A stretch of DNA of 64,000 bases, taken from the NCBI GenBank assembly GCA_040285745.1, contig JAUFOR010000001.1, positions 992,001-1,056,000 on the forward strand. The letters are read 5' to 3'. Below are positions 13,432-22,757 of this stretch, piece after piece. The notes beneath the pieces are model-generated. The model ran no database searches. It was not told the DNA's origin and was given only the letters and a program-made list of their open reading frames with translations. Source of the DNA: Barthelona sp. PCE. Taxonomy: Eukaryota > Metamonada: BaSk clade. Both the position numbers and the translations under genes were made by a program. Numbering within the stretch: the stretch's first letter is position 1; each line of letters starts with the position of its first letter.

Positions 13432-16400
13432 ATGTCAGAAGAACAAGTTTTACAACCTAAAGATGAGGAAAACCCACTCAATATTGAGGATGAAGTGATT
13501 GTTGAGCAGATTGGAAAAATGTTCACTGTTCTCAAACATGATGAGGGGCTTGAAGCGGTAGAGGTCGATTCTAAATACGATTGCTGCTACGTTCAGCTGC
13601 ATATGGATACAGGAACCGTTACCGAACTGGATAACTATTCCTCAACATCTCAGTTCATAAGTAAGCGTGTTACAAATGAGCTAAAAAGCACCGTTATCCA
13701 TAAGGGAGATATACAGAACATCATAAGTGATCGTTCAGGAACGCAGCGTGTCAATCCAGTCAATGACATTGTGCAGTACCTTCGTTGTGGAGGATGTCAC
13801 AAATCCATAATCCATGAGGCGACAAGCAAGGACAGTCCCGACGAGGTCACGCCTATAAAGTGGTATTTTGTCTTTAAGAATGCTGGTCTAGCCAATTTAC
13901 TAAATCCAGTAATTCAAGATAAACACGCACTGGCATATGCGAAGAAGCACAAGGTGAAGATCGACAAACACCTCGATCAGAACAAGAAAAACGCGCTTAA
14001 ATCGATTGTGACACGTGTTAAGCTATGTCTAAACAAGAACCACGTTGCGTTTGAAGCAAAGAACTCCGATATATTCATGTGTAAGTGCTTGGGCGACAAC
14101 ATATATCTCACAAAGAGCGAGTGCGTTGCTGACCAAACAAAACTGAGCGAAGTATACCTGTTTTCATCTCAAACAGCACAATCGTTAGAGGATGGCATGC
14201 AATCAAGTGCTCGCTTTGAAAACGTGGTCGAAAAAGGAACGCTGGAAAAGAATCTAAGCGAAATGAGGGAACAGCTAAAGCCAAGTCTATCACTTTTGTT
14301 CAAGGGCGTGGAGATACCTGACGAAATGAAGGTGAAGGGCGTCGATTTCTCTCTACATAGCAACAGTGATCTTGTTGAGCATGTAATTGCGCACTGTTTG
14401 GAGCAAAGAATTACCCACATCGAGTTTGATCTTAACGTATTCGTTAGAGAGAAGAGATTCTACTATGTTCTACACTTCCGTGTTCCATATTTTGCTGGAC
14501 GCCATCAGGAAAGACTGGGAGCTGATGGCCTGTTCAAACCTGACGACGAAATAACAGTCAACGGTAATATCGTGAAGCGTGGTGACGCGCTTTCCGCTCT
14601 TGGCGGTATGTCCTTGCTCGTAAACTGTGGTACTTTCGACAAGGATGATCCAACGTCAATCTCAGATATGTTTGCAGGCGAAATGACCAAGATGAATCTG
14701 CTAAAACACGACGAGAGTAAGGGATATCTTGTTGTACTACATAGCGTCTATCTTCCTCTCATACATCACTCTTTCGTATCACTTCAGCGAGCATATAAGT
14801 ATTTCGTATTCGTTCCCAACTATAATGACTACATAAACAATGTTATCAGCGTCCCATTCCCAACGATAAAGAGCCCATCGTTTTACAAATCGTACAGCGC
14901 CTTTGCATCCTCGTATGGTGGCTTTGTCATGTACGAGGAGGAGCTTGGCAAGAAGAATATTGAGTTTTCATCATCATTCGAGGAGCGCTCAAAGCAGTGG
15001 TATAAGTATTACAATGTGGCTGAGTTTTTTTTGGCAGAAGAGGTGTATGATGACAGAAGCATGTTTGTACCTTTCACTTACCTCAAAACAGTACACAATC
15101 TATACATTCAGCACCATGAGCAGCTGACAAAGAAGTTTTCGACAGCATATGAAAACCACTATGTTCGCAAGTACAAGAGGGCAAAGTTCGATAGTATTCC
15201 ATGGGATTGCTTCATCGATCGCTCATTTGAATGCGCGATGTCACTTATCCTAATGTGTGAGGTTCGTGGTATGGAGTTGGAGGACAACAAAGGTTATTTA
15301 AGTGCTTGCAAGGCTATTAATATGCATTCACTGCCAAAGATGCGTGTTTTTTATGATCCACTGATTACTGATCTAAAGAGTGTGTTTGTCTTTCTTGAAC
15401 CCGTTTACTACGCCCTCAATCGCATCTTTTTTGATGTTGAATTTGTTGAGCCTGACGGATTTGACGTAAGCGAAACGATTGCATTCTTTACAAATATTGT
15501 CGAGCATTTCCCTCAGTTGGCAGAGAACATCGAACTGTCTCCTGACGGATGCGTCATCACCCCTGATGACTGGACGCTCCAACCCCAGCACTGGTTCGTT
15601 CTACACATGATGTATCGTTTCTTTGTTGCACCAATGTTGGATCTAGTGATGACTGATGATAGAACAACTTCAGAAGTGTATATAAGCTTCATACAGTTGT
15701 TACACGATGTATATGAGGAGCGTTGGTTGTACTACAACACGCTTCCTATTCTGTTCAACGAGGAGGATTCCGTTCTGCCAACGGATGAAACCATTGAGTA
15801 CATAGAGCTTGGGACAACGGTGCTCAGTGCTATTCATTTTCTATTGGAGTCCTACTTTTGCAAGCACCTCTTTAGTGAACCGGTGCTCTATGGGCTGCTT
15901 TTGAGCCCTAGCGTTTCTGTGTTGCACAAGTCTATGTTCATAAAGTATCTAGCTCCCTTGCTCCGCTTCTCTACTTTGGATCTGTCCACAGAAGAGGACT
16001 TCATGAGACCGGCTGATGGACATGTTGACATGCAGCCTGATTTTTGCCGTTATGTGTGCCACATGGTATGCGACTTATTCGGGTGCATCGATGTTGAGAC
16101 GGTTCGTGAGGAGAAAGAGCAAGCCAAGGCCGCGGAAAAGCTTGCTGCAAGAAAGAGGAGGAGGAAAAAGCGTAAAGTTGCAAAAGTTAAAGTGGAAGAT
16201 GAAGAAGATACTGTTCAAATTTCTGGAAACCCAATCGGGAAGCGTAGAAACGCTCTTCAGCTCACTGAAATCGACACAAATGCCGTCAAAAATCGCCTTC
16301 ACAATAGATATGAAGCCGAAAATGTCGCCTTCAACCTTTTAGATCATGTTTTTACCAATCTTGCAACTTTTTCGGCTGAAATCGAGCAATGTAGAGACTT

Positions 16401-16518
16401 TGCACGTAAGAGCGACGATCTAAAGACAGCACTGGTTCATGCAATGAACGTATACCCGCACCACACCCATACAGCGATAATGGCATCGCCACCGTTCACC
16501 ATGACAGACTATTCATAA
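13432..16518 (+). CDS. unknown 1028-residue protein with basic cluster
   Basis: This is a large single-exon gene that I cannot assign to a family. The acidic amino terminus (about 30 residues) is followed by a mostly globular protein rich in aromatic residues. A CGGCH pair occurs near residue 119 and several further Cys lie in the first 230 residues, but no complete zinc-finger pattern is visible. Many short helical, leucine/aromatic segments fill residues 300-890. A highly basic cluster (RKRRRKKRK) at about residue 905 could be a nuclear or nucleolar targeting signal or a nucleic-acid contact, and it is followed by an acidic patch. The ATG at 13432 is preceded by AT-rich DNA. The stop at 16516-16518 is 8 bp from the end of the convergent next gene. 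Confidence 0.85.
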   Translation: MSEEQVLQPKDEENPLNIEDEVIVEQIGKMFTVLKHDEGLEAVEVDSKYDCCYVQLHMDTGTVTELDNYSSTSQFISKRVTNELKSTVIHKGDIQNIISDRSGTQRVNPVNDIVQYLRCGGCHKSIIHEATSKDSPDEVTPIKWYFVFKNAGLANLLNPVIQDKHALAYAKKHKVKIDKHLDQNKKNALKSIVTRVKLCLNKNHVAFEAKNSDIFMCKCLGDNIYLTKSECVADQTKLSEVYLFSSQTAQSLEDGMQSSARFENVVEKGTLEKNLSEMREQLKPSLSLLFKGVEIPDEMKVKGVDFSLHSNSDLVEHVIAHCLEQRITHIEFDLNVFVREKRFYYVLHFRVPYFAGRHQERLGADGLFKPDDEITVNGNIVKRGDALSALGGMSLLVNCGTFDKDDPTSISDMFAGEMTKMNLLKHDESKGYLVVLHSVYLPLIHHSFVSLQRAYKYFVFVPNYNDYINNVISVPFPTIKSPSFYKSYSAFASSYGGFVMYEEELGKKNIEFSSSFEERSKQWYKYYNVAEFFLAEEVYDDRSMFVPFTYLKTVHNLYIQHHEQLTKKFSTAYENHYVRKYKRAKFDSIPWDCFIDRSFECAMSLILMCEVRGMELEDNKGYLSACKAINMHSLPKMRVFYDPLITDLKSVFVFLEPVYYALNRIFFDVEFVEPDGFDVSETIAFFTNIVEHFPQLAENIELSPDGCVITPDDWTLQPQHWFVLHMMYRFFVAPMLDLVMTDDRTTSEVYISFIQLLHDVYEERWLYYNTLPILFNEEDSVLPTDETIEYIELGTTVLSAIHFLLESYFCKHLFSEPVLYGLLLSPSVSVLHKSMFIKYLAPLLRFSTLDLSTEEDFMRPADGHVDMQPDFCRYVCHMVCDLFGCIDVETVREEKEQAKAAEKLAARKRRRKKRKVAKVKVEDEEDTVQISGNPIGKRRNALQLTEIDTNAVKNRLHNRYEAENVAFNLLDHVFTNLATFSAEIEQCRDFARKSDDLKTALVHAMNVYPHHTHTAIMASPPFTMTDYS

Positions 16519-16526
16519 AAAAACAT

Positions 16527-17567
16527 TTATTCCATAATAACGGTTTTGATGTACTCATGGATTGCCGCTGCTGTTCTCTTCTTGAGATCGCCTGTCTTTA
16601 GCTGACCCGCTGCATACTGTCCTCGCAGCTCATCCAATGTAACGAGCATCGATACATCATCGCAGTACAGAAGGAAGAGCAAGTACATCGGGACATCAAT
16701 ATCAACGTTTCCTCCCTGCTCCTGGTGCTCCTCTAAGGTACGCCCGCCACCGGAAAAGGCCAGCTTGTTAATTTTCTTAGTGATCTTCTTCTCAGTGAGG
16801 CCGTACTGAAGTGTACGAGCAGGCTGATCAGTTGGAGGGGTTGAAAGACCCGCAAGAGACGGGATTGGCTTGATGCTCACGACAGCGGGAGCGCCAAACT
16901 GCTCGGAGGGGAAGAGTGTGTAAAGATGAGTGCTATCAACAGGTAAGAGAGCAAGGCATTTGCTGACAGCGACGTCAATAGCACCTTCTGACAGCTCAGC
17001 AACTAGGGGCGCGAAGAAACGGGGGCATAGACCAACCATCTGGGGCATAATGTCACCGAAATTGTCCAAACGAGTTGTTGCTGTGAAACCACACGTTTTT
17101 AGAGAGTCACCAATGACGGTATACTTGCCAATCTCGCATACATATGCATATATTGTGGCGATATGACGGTTGGCATCATAGAAAAAGGTCTTGGTGGGGT
17201 CAAATCCTAACTTAGAAAGGAATTGCTTAGCGCGAGAGTACTCATCAACGTATTCTACGTTAGTCATTTGGATGAACACTGGGACATCCATGATTTGCTG
17301 CAACTCGGCAATACAGTGCAAGTAGTAATGCTTCTCAAAACACAAAAAATCAGCATCGTAATCGTAAGTCGTAAAGATATAACAATCGTTGCCCTTAAGT
17401 GTCTCGAGGTTATTCACACCGTACGCTAAGCCAGATGCAAACAGCTTAGGCATAAGGGGTGTTTGTAAAGAAAGATTTTCGCGAGTCTCACTATCGTTAG
17501 GAGTGCAAAGGTAGAACTTGGTCTTTAATTCGTTCACATCCACACATGTGTTAGTGTCGTATTTCAT
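16527..17567 (-). CDS. tryptophanyl-tRNA synthetase-like protein lacking catalytic signatures
   Basis: The protein (346 residues) aligns by eye with eukaryotic/archaeal TrpRS. VPVFIQMT matches the VPLVIQMTD segment, and GFDPTKTF matches GFDINKTF. The carboxyl half KKINKLAFSGGGRTLEEH, GGNVDIDV and LKTGDLKK matches the conserved region behind the KMSAS loop. The catalytic signatures are missing. Where HVGH is expected the protein reads FEKH, and no KMSAS-like loop exists: the corresponding stretch is LSTPPTDQPA. The Rossmann-fold core is therefore retained without the ATP-binding signatures, so Trp activation is unlikely. Possible roles are tRNA binding, a regulatory subunit, or a moonlighting function; these are inference. 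The reading frame is intact and codon use is ordinary, so this does not look like a decaying pseudogene. Confidence 0.75.
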   Translation of the reverse strand: MKYDTNTCVDVNELKTKFYLCTPNDSETRENLSLQTPLMPKLFASGLAYGVNNLETLKGNDCYIFTTYDYDADFLCFEKHYYLHCIAELQQIMDVPVFIQMTNVEYVDEYSRAKQFLSKLGFDPTKTFFYDANRHIATIYAYVCEIGKYTVIGDSLKTCGFTATTRLDNFGDIMPQMVGLCPRFFAPLVAELSEGAIDVAVSKCLALLPVDSTHLYTLFPSEQFGAPAVVSIKPIPSLAGLSTPPTDQPARTLQYGLTEKKITKKINKLAFSGGGRTLEEHQEQGGNVDIDVPMYLLFLLYCDDVSMLVTLDELRGQYAAGQLKTGDLKKRTAAAIHEYIKTVIME

Positions 17568-17906
17568 TTTGCTAATGCAAAAACGATGAAATGGGAAGAT
17601 TTGAAAAAAGTACTTTACTAAACAGTTCTAAGCTTACAAAATGTTTCAAACATATTGAATCAATCTCAGCAATATGTAAATATTTATTGAACTATGTCGA
17701 TTTAAGTCTTATCTAACCTAACGCAATACATTTCAGTTTTTTCAGGATTTTTGACAAATCCTGATTGGATTCACTTGCTAAAGATGTGCTGCATCATAAT
17801 TTGTTCTTTAAACAAAAAACAAACCACAATACGGCTCAACTTAAACAAATGAATACAAGACCAAATTGTAAAACCGCAAGACCGGATAAATCCTAAAGCA
17901 ACATAG
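17568..17906. other. intergenic spacer with a perfect stem-loop
   Basis: This is 339 bp between two minus-strand genes. It holds a perfect 9-bp stem with a 5-nt loop at 17742-17764 (TCAGGATTT / AAATCCTGA, loop TTGAC). The rest is AT-rich, with nothing recognisable. Confidence 0.5.
17742..17764. other. perfect intergenic hairpin, 9-bp stem
   Basis: The inverted repeat TCAGGATTT...AAATCCTGA has loop TTGAC. It lies downstream of the small basic/acidic gene ending at 17907 and 175 bp upstream of the TrpRS-like gene start. It could act in 3'-end formation or as a protein-binding site; no function can be read from the sequence. Confidence 0.5.
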
Positions 17907-18566
17907 CTAATACAAACCAAAGGAAAAAGGATGAACAAACTGCATGGGTACCCAGTTGAAACACGAACAAATTGCATCGTAGTCAGAGTCTGATGATGAC
18001 TCGCTGTAATTCAAATCCAGAGTGAGATGATCCTCGTCAGAAGAAGGATCCCAATCAGACATGTTTTCTCTCATCAAGGGACTCTCCTCTTCTCCAACAG
18101 ATACTTCTTGAAACTCACAAGAGTGGTAAACTTCCTTCTCTTCTGCTTCAAATACTTCTTGAAACTCACAGTATGGGTCAATTTCCATTGCTTTTTCAAA
18201 GATAAATTGTTGTAACTCACGATAACTTTTCTTCTTCTGTAAAACTTCACTGCAACATTCAACAAAGTCAAGAATTAGCTTATAGACGTGCTCCTTCACT
18301 CTAGCGGTGGTAGGACCAGATCTCTTGCCTTTTGCTGAATGTCGCTTCAGTGTACTACGACTTTTTCCAAATTTCCCGGCTTGCTTAAATAACCAGTCCG
18401 CGCTTGTTCTTGGGATCCCGGAAGGGTCAAGGACTCTCTGAAAGAAGTCTTCTAAGTCATTTTTGAAGTAACTTAGAACTTGTTTCATGTTTCCTGGGTA
18501 TTTTCGACTTTCAATCGAACAAGACGCTGATTTCCTGGCTAATGTTTTACGTTTACGACTGGGCAT
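17907..18566 (-). CDS. small unknown protein, basic N terminus, acidic C terminus
   Basis: This is a protein of 219 residues. I chose the ATG at 18564-18566 because the codons upstream encode an implausible Phe/Asn/Lys-rich AT-derived stretch. The amino terminus is strongly basic (PSRKRKT, later KRHSAKGKRSG) and could bind nucleic acid. The middle is helical. The carboxyl half is acidic and Ser-rich (SDWDPSSDED, SESSSDSDYD). A 17-residue unit starting CEFQEV occurs twice in tandem, encoded by an exact 19-bp repeat at 18101-18119 and 18152-18170 with a 51-bp period. No family is recognised. The basic/acidic bipartite layout suggests a chromatin or RNA-associated protein, which is inference. 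Confidence 0.65.
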   Translation of the reverse strand: MPSRKRKTLARKSASCSIESRKYPGNMKQVLSYFKNDLEDFFQRVLDPSGIPRTSADWLFKQAGKFGKSRSTLKRHSAKGKRSGPTTARVKEHVYKLILDFVECCSEVLQKKKSYRELQQFIFEKAMEIDPYCEFQEVFEAEEKEVYHSCEFQEVSVGEEESPLMRENMSDWDPSSDEDHLTLDLNYSESSSDSDYDAICSCFNWVPMQFVHPFSFGLY

Positions 18567-19261
18567 AGTACTGTTTTTAAAAAATGAAGTTTTAAAAAGG
18601 AAGAAAAAATTATTGCACATTAGTTTGAACTTTTCAATAAACAGAAAATGAAAAATATTATGTTTGCTAAAAATAAAGCTGTTTCTACAAAAAATTTGCA
18701 TACAAATCTGAATAGAAAGCATGAGCAAAAAAAGTTCACAAACTAGAACTCAATAATGCTCAAAAACCTATAAGTAAGCCCACTAATCAACACTCCGGCG
18801 GCAAAAATATTCCTAACATATGAACGTTGTGGGAAAGTTCCAATCTGCTCCTTTCTTTAAAAGGAGTTTTGTGTGATCGTTTCTTCCCCAACGTAACTGT
18901 ATCTAACAGATTAATTTTATGAAATTCGCTTGAAAGTAAGAAAATCGAATACACCTCACAAATGGACCAATTCACTCTAATGTGCTCTAAATCTATATAT
19001 TCTTACTTTTACCTGTTTAAACATGCCAAATATCCACAAATACGCACTTTATATTCACAATCATCCAACACTGCACAAGAAAGTGGTTCACTCAATACTT
19101 TGGCCTAATAGGTATATAATCGTGCTGAACGTGAGTTATATTTCTTAACAGGGTCTTTGTTTAGCAACAGAAGCTCATGCACAGCACAAAACATTGTTTA
19201 CACTTTTTGCTCCTCTTTCGCCACATTTTTAGGCACTTTATTGTAACAACATCACCACTAT
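18567..19261. other. 695-bp intergenic region, AT-rich, one stem-loop
   Basis: No convincing gene is present. It holds a 7-bp stem-loop (18848-18866, CTCCTTT / AAAGGAG, loop CTTTA) and a TATA-like GGTATATAAT at about 19110-19120, some 145 bp upstream of the deubiquitinase ATG. The short reading frames here are AT-biased and lack protein-like composition. Confidence 0.4.
18848..18866. other. intergenic hairpin, 7-bp stem
   Basis: The arms CTCCTTT and AAAGGAG enclose a 5-nt loop and are followed by TTTTG on the plus strand. It lies between a minus-strand gene start and a plus-strand gene start, so it is not in an obvious terminator position. The role is unknown. Confidence 0.4.
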
Positions 19262-21172
19262 ATGACTTTACCCAAATTTTTCGAAACCACATTGGCAAAA
19301 GACGAGTGTTCAGTGTGTCTAATAGATGCAGAATCAGAAAGCATGTATCTATGTATTGAATGCGGAGAAGTTTTCTGTCTTGAGCATGCACTCGCACACA
19401 ACGAAATCACTGCACATAGCGTGTACTGTACATGCACTGTTGAGTTCACCGAACCATCCGGTGAGCAAACAGAACTCTCCATCGGGACGGATAAAGGATT
19501 CAAGACCGGCACCCGTGAGTTCTCATACGGGCTCATACGCCTGCCCACTTTCGAAGAAATCGAAGGAGCAGAAGGTCAGGCTATCATCAACACTGTTGAA
19601 TCTTGCAACAGCTTCATTAATGGACAAAAGGTCGACGAGTGGAAGATGCAAAAAAAGCAGTGCGGTCACCTGAGCCCCCTGGACGGTATGGCTGCTGCCG
19701 AAACGAACAACGTGGAGTGCTGCAGTCACCCAGGTTGTGACCAGACAACAAACCTCTGGGTGTGTCTCGACTGCGGTCATATTGGCTGTGGAAGGCGACA
19801 GGGCGACGGTTCTGGTGGCAACGAACACGCTATCGAGCATTCTAGGACCACAGGCCATCAAGTTGTTCTCAACGCCGGAACGCTGCATCTTGCAGAGCCT
19901 GATGTTTTTTGTTACGAATGCGACGATATGTGCGTGATCCCTGATCTGCCAGAGCGCCTTGAGCACTTTGGTGTCCACTCACAGCTCAAGGAAAAATCAC
20001 TCATCGAACGCGATATCAAGCTCAACCAAGACTACTCCTTTTCTGCTGAGATGGAGGGAACGCAGGATGGTATTGCCCCAGCGTTCGGCCCAGCGCTGTA
20101 CGGGATCCGCAACATTGGTAACACATGTTTCGCAGCCGTTGTCTTCCAACTCATGTTGAACGTTGGCCCAGTCGTGGAGCAGATATGTGCAACCCCAACC
20201 CACCTCATGGGAGCCTCTTACTCTCTCGCTCAGCAGATGCGTAGGGTCTTTCAGGGACTCACATCTGAACTGCCAAGCACATATAGAAGACTGCCGCACA
20301 ATACAGAAGAGTGTATACAAAAGGGTGTTTTGCTTCAGAACCTCTTCAACGTAATGGCCGTACGGTATCCGATGTACGCAGCATACGAGCAACAGGATGC
20401 TTTTGAGTATTTGATGAACTTGTTGAATGTGCTCGAGGAGGACTGTAGCGTTGACCTGTCATCACTAGAGATGCTGTGTACGGACGGGGACAAGGTCAGA
20501 AAGCAGAGATCTATCCTCACAACATATGCTATCACCGAACCGGGCTCGTATGATTTGCTCAGCCTGGTGCGGACGAAGTGCGATCCATTCACTGTCGCTT
20601 GCCCCCCAGAATTCCTCTTTGTGTGTATCAACCGCTATTATTATGATGTCGAGCAGATGAAACCCGTAAAGTGCGATGTCAGCGTCAATGCACCACCCAT
20701 TCTGGATTTCTCATCCTTTATCGACCAGAACCCTGCACAGGAGTACCAGTGGGCCAAGGCTGCTGCACCCTCCATTCATCCGAACGATGAACAGCTCATG
20801 ATGTTTGCGGCAATGGGAATTGATGCTGATGTCGCTATCAACGCGTTTATCAAGTGCAACGGCGATATGAATAACGCAGTTAACTACGCATTCGACCACC
20901 CTAGCGAGAAATATAGCAGCGGTGAGGCTGGCTCCGATCTCGAGTTGAACAATACCATACGCCGCAACATCCAACGTACCCCCATGTACGAGCTCACGGG
21001 TCTCATCACACATAAGGGCGGGTGCTCGACTGTTGGCCACTACATTGCACATGCTATCAGATCGGTAAACGGAGAAAGCAAATGGGCCCTCTTCAACGAT
21101 AGCAAGGTTGGTGTCATATCCGAGCCACCTACTCAACAAGCTTATGTTTACATGTATAAGTTAAGAAGCTAA
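19262..21172 (+). CDS. ubiquitin carboxyl-terminal hydrolase, USP5/Ubp14 type
   Basis: USP5-type enzymes disassemble unanchored polyubiquitin chains and recycle ubiquitin for the proteasome. This copy has 636 residues. Order: an amino-terminal Cys/His zinc-binding variant (CSVC...CIECG...CLEH, about residues 17-65); a canonical ZnF-UBP (CCSHPGCDQT, CLDCGHIGCGR, H at the GNEH and TGH motifs) around residues 150-250; then the catalytic domain with Cys289 in the NIGNTCF box, the QQDAFEYL box near residue 377 and the catalytic His593 in GHYIAH. A single UBA domain (MMFAAMGIDADVAINAF) at about 506-545 is inserted in the catalytic domain. Family members are usually 780-860 residues with two UBA domains, so this is a reduced version. 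A proteasome subunit is encoded 12.5 kb away. Confidence 0.93.
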   Translation: MTLPKFFETTLAKDECSVCLIDAESESMYLCIECGEVFCLEHALAHNEITAHSVYCTCTVEFTEPSGEQTELSIGTDKGFKTGTREFSYGLIRLPTFEEIEGAEGQAIINTVESCNSFINGQKVDEWKMQKKQCGHLSPLDGMAAAETNNVECCSHPGCDQTTNLWVCLDCGHIGCGRRQGDGSGGNEHAIEHSRTTGHQVVLNAGTLHLAEPDVFCYECDDMCVIPDLPERLEHFGVHSQLKEKSLIERDIKLNQDYSFSAEMEGTQDGIAPAFGPALYGIRNIGNTCFAAVVFQLMLNVGPVVEQICATPTHLMGASYSLAQQMRRVFQGLTSELPSTYRRLPHNTEECIQKGVLLQNLFNVMAVRYPMYAAYEQQDAFEYLMNLLNVLEEDCSVDLSSLEMLCTDGDKVRKQRSILTTYAITEPGSYDLLSLVRTKCDPFTVACPPEFLFVCINRYYYDVEQMKPVKCDVSVNAPPILDFSSFIDQNPAQEYQWAKAAAPSIHPNDEQLMMFAAMGIDADVAINAFIKCNGDMNNAVNYAFDHPSEKYSSGEAGSDLELNNTIRRNIQRTPMYELTGLITHKGGCSTVGHYIAHAIRSVNGESKWALFNDSKVGVISEPPTQQAYVYMYKLRS

Positions 21173-21195
21173 GCCTTTATTAACTAAATAAACAG

Positions 21196-21966
21196 TTAGT
21201 AATTGAGAGGAACTTGGGGTAAGAAAATAAAGGGCAGACCGCTTGCAACGAAAACAACAATGCCGAATGTCCACATACCAAGCATATAGTATGGCCATTC
21301 GCCCATAAGCAGGGGGTTTGACACGTCAGGTTTCGATTTTGAAAAGAAATAATTTGCCTTTCCTCCAATCAAAAGATTAAGAGGATAGCTGATGACGCTC
21401 ATGACCCAGGCAATTAGGAAAGCGAGCAAAGAAGAAATAAAGCGGGGGCGAAGGTTCACAACAAACACAGAATAGAATGCTGTGATACAGATGAGACCAT
21501 GGGATACAAAGAAGGATAGTTGTCTAAAACTGAATGATGCAGGTGCATCTGGGGTCAATATGGCAACAAGGGCAGGGAAACTCCAATACCAGAGGATCTC
21601 CCAAAGGAAACGATTATCCGGAATAAAAAGTGTAAGAAGAAAAACGAGTAAAACAGAAAAAAAACACAGATGACAAGGGGCGCGCAATTGTAAGTATTCT
21701 CTCCATCCCTCACGCATAAAGGAACCAACCTGAAGAATAACCTCATTGACACCAATAACGATACCAATAAAACGGCGAATCCAAAGGTTGGTTTGCTGTG
21801 AAATGTTGCCAAAAAGAATTAATGCAACACCTGCAAGTAAGATCACAAGCATGTATCTAATATGTGTTTGACTAAAATTCTGAAGTTTAGCAGTTTTGCT
21901 ATTATCGGATTCTGGTTTGTAAGCATTTTTAACGATGGCCTCGCTGCTGGCACTACGAACGGGCAT
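21196..21966 (-). CDS. TMEM164 / YwaF (TIGR02206) family integral membrane protein
   Basis: This is a 256-residue polytopic membrane protein with about seven hydrophobic segments from residue 38 to the end. The family pattern is clear: ...APCHLC at 97-101, WYWSFPALVAILTPD near 126-140, FFVSHGL around 152-158 with His156, LNLLIGGKANYFFSKSK near 197-212 and GEWPYYML around 222-229. Human TMEM164 has been reported as a cysteine-dependent acyltransferase acting on ether phospholipids; the Cys (98/101) and His156 here are candidate counterparts, which is inference. The start is the ATG at 21964-21966, since no in-frame ATG lies upstream. It faces the divergent 222-residue gene across a 122-bp spacer. 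Confidence 0.8.
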   Translation of the reverse strand: MPVRSASSEAIVKNAYKPESDNSKTAKLQNFSQTHIRYMLVILLAGVALILFGNISQQTNLWIRRFIGIVIGVNEVILQVGSFMREGWREYLQLRAPCHLCFFSVLLVFLLTLFIPDNRFLWEILWYWSFPALVAILTPDAPASFSFRQLSFFVSHGLICITAFYSVFVVNLRPRFISSLLAFLIAWVMSVISYPLNLLIGGKANYFFSKSKPDVSNPLLMGEWPYYMLGMWTFGIVVFVASGLPFIFLPQVPLNY

Positions 21967-22088
21967 GGGCTTCTCTAGAAAATGGGTGAAATAAAAGAAA
22001 GCGACTGCCACTTGTCAAATCTTTTATCACCACATGTTTTCGCTATTCTTCCTATTTCATCAACGTTTGATTGTCCCCTTCTATCCGC

Positions 22089-22757
22089 ATGAGCTTTAAA
22101 GAGCTTCAAAAGACACTAGCAGGTTTAGATGACAAGATCGGATTCTTTGAATCTCAGCTTAAGGAATTACAAAGCCCACCCAAAAACTACAAGCAACCAG
22201 CACATACTGGCCCCATCAAGGTGAGCCCTCCACCTTTCCAAATGCCCGCAGACAATAACACACAACATGATTTTACAACGTCTTTTAGGAATATGTCTCC
22301 TCCAAAGCAATACAAAAAGCCTGCTCCGAGACCTGTACCATTTCTAAGTAACAGAGACAACCCAGAACTCCTTGATGATCAAGTTTCACAGTGTCTTTCA
22401 ACTGGTCGGGATTTACTGAATGAGATCAGGAGAAGCATCCTGCCCAAACACACGCTTACGTCCTCAACAAACACACACATGCCAGGAATCGCATACAGTC
22501 CGATGAGCAATCGCTCTCACCTCACATACACAGGTAGCATCGTCACACCATCTTTGAACCAGACTACATATCACCGCAAGAAGCTGCTTGAGGATCAGAA
22601 GGATATACTTAGCCGTTCATCTGTGCTGACCACAAGCATTTTGCATTCAATTAAAGACAAACCAATCAAAAAACCAATCAAACTGAATGATGATATTGAT
22701 GAGGATGATGATTTCCTTAACACAATTCGGATGCGTAACTCAACTCTTCATTTTTGA
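22089..22757 (+). CDS. unknown 222-residue, largely disordered protein
   Basis: The ATG at 22089 is used; the same frame extends upstream only through non-ATG codons. A short helix at residues 1-30 (FKELQKTLAGLDDKIGFFE) is followed by a Pro/Lys/Ser-rich low-complexity region and two further predicted helical stretches around residues 95-120 and 165-195. The end is acidic and then basic. No enzyme motif or family is recognised; it looks like a linear-motif or adaptor protein. Its last 10 bases overlap the end of the convergent gene at 22748. Confidence 0.7.
   Translation: MSFKELQKTLAGLDDKIGFFESQLKELQSPPKNYKQPAHTGPIKVSPPPFQMPADNNTQHDFTTSFRNMSPPKQYKKPAPRPVPFLSNRDNPELLDDQVSQCLSTGRDLLNEIRRSILPKHTLTSSTNTHMPGIAYSPMSNRSHLTYTGSIVTPSLNQTTYHRKKLLEDQKDILSRSSVLTTSILHSIKDKPIKKPIKLNDDIDEDDDFLNTIRMRNSTLHF

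Noticed and set aside
18787-18975. 62-codon minus-strand frame in the 18.6-19.3 kb spacer
   Set aside because: Short, AT-biased, no domain, and it spans an intergenic hairpin.
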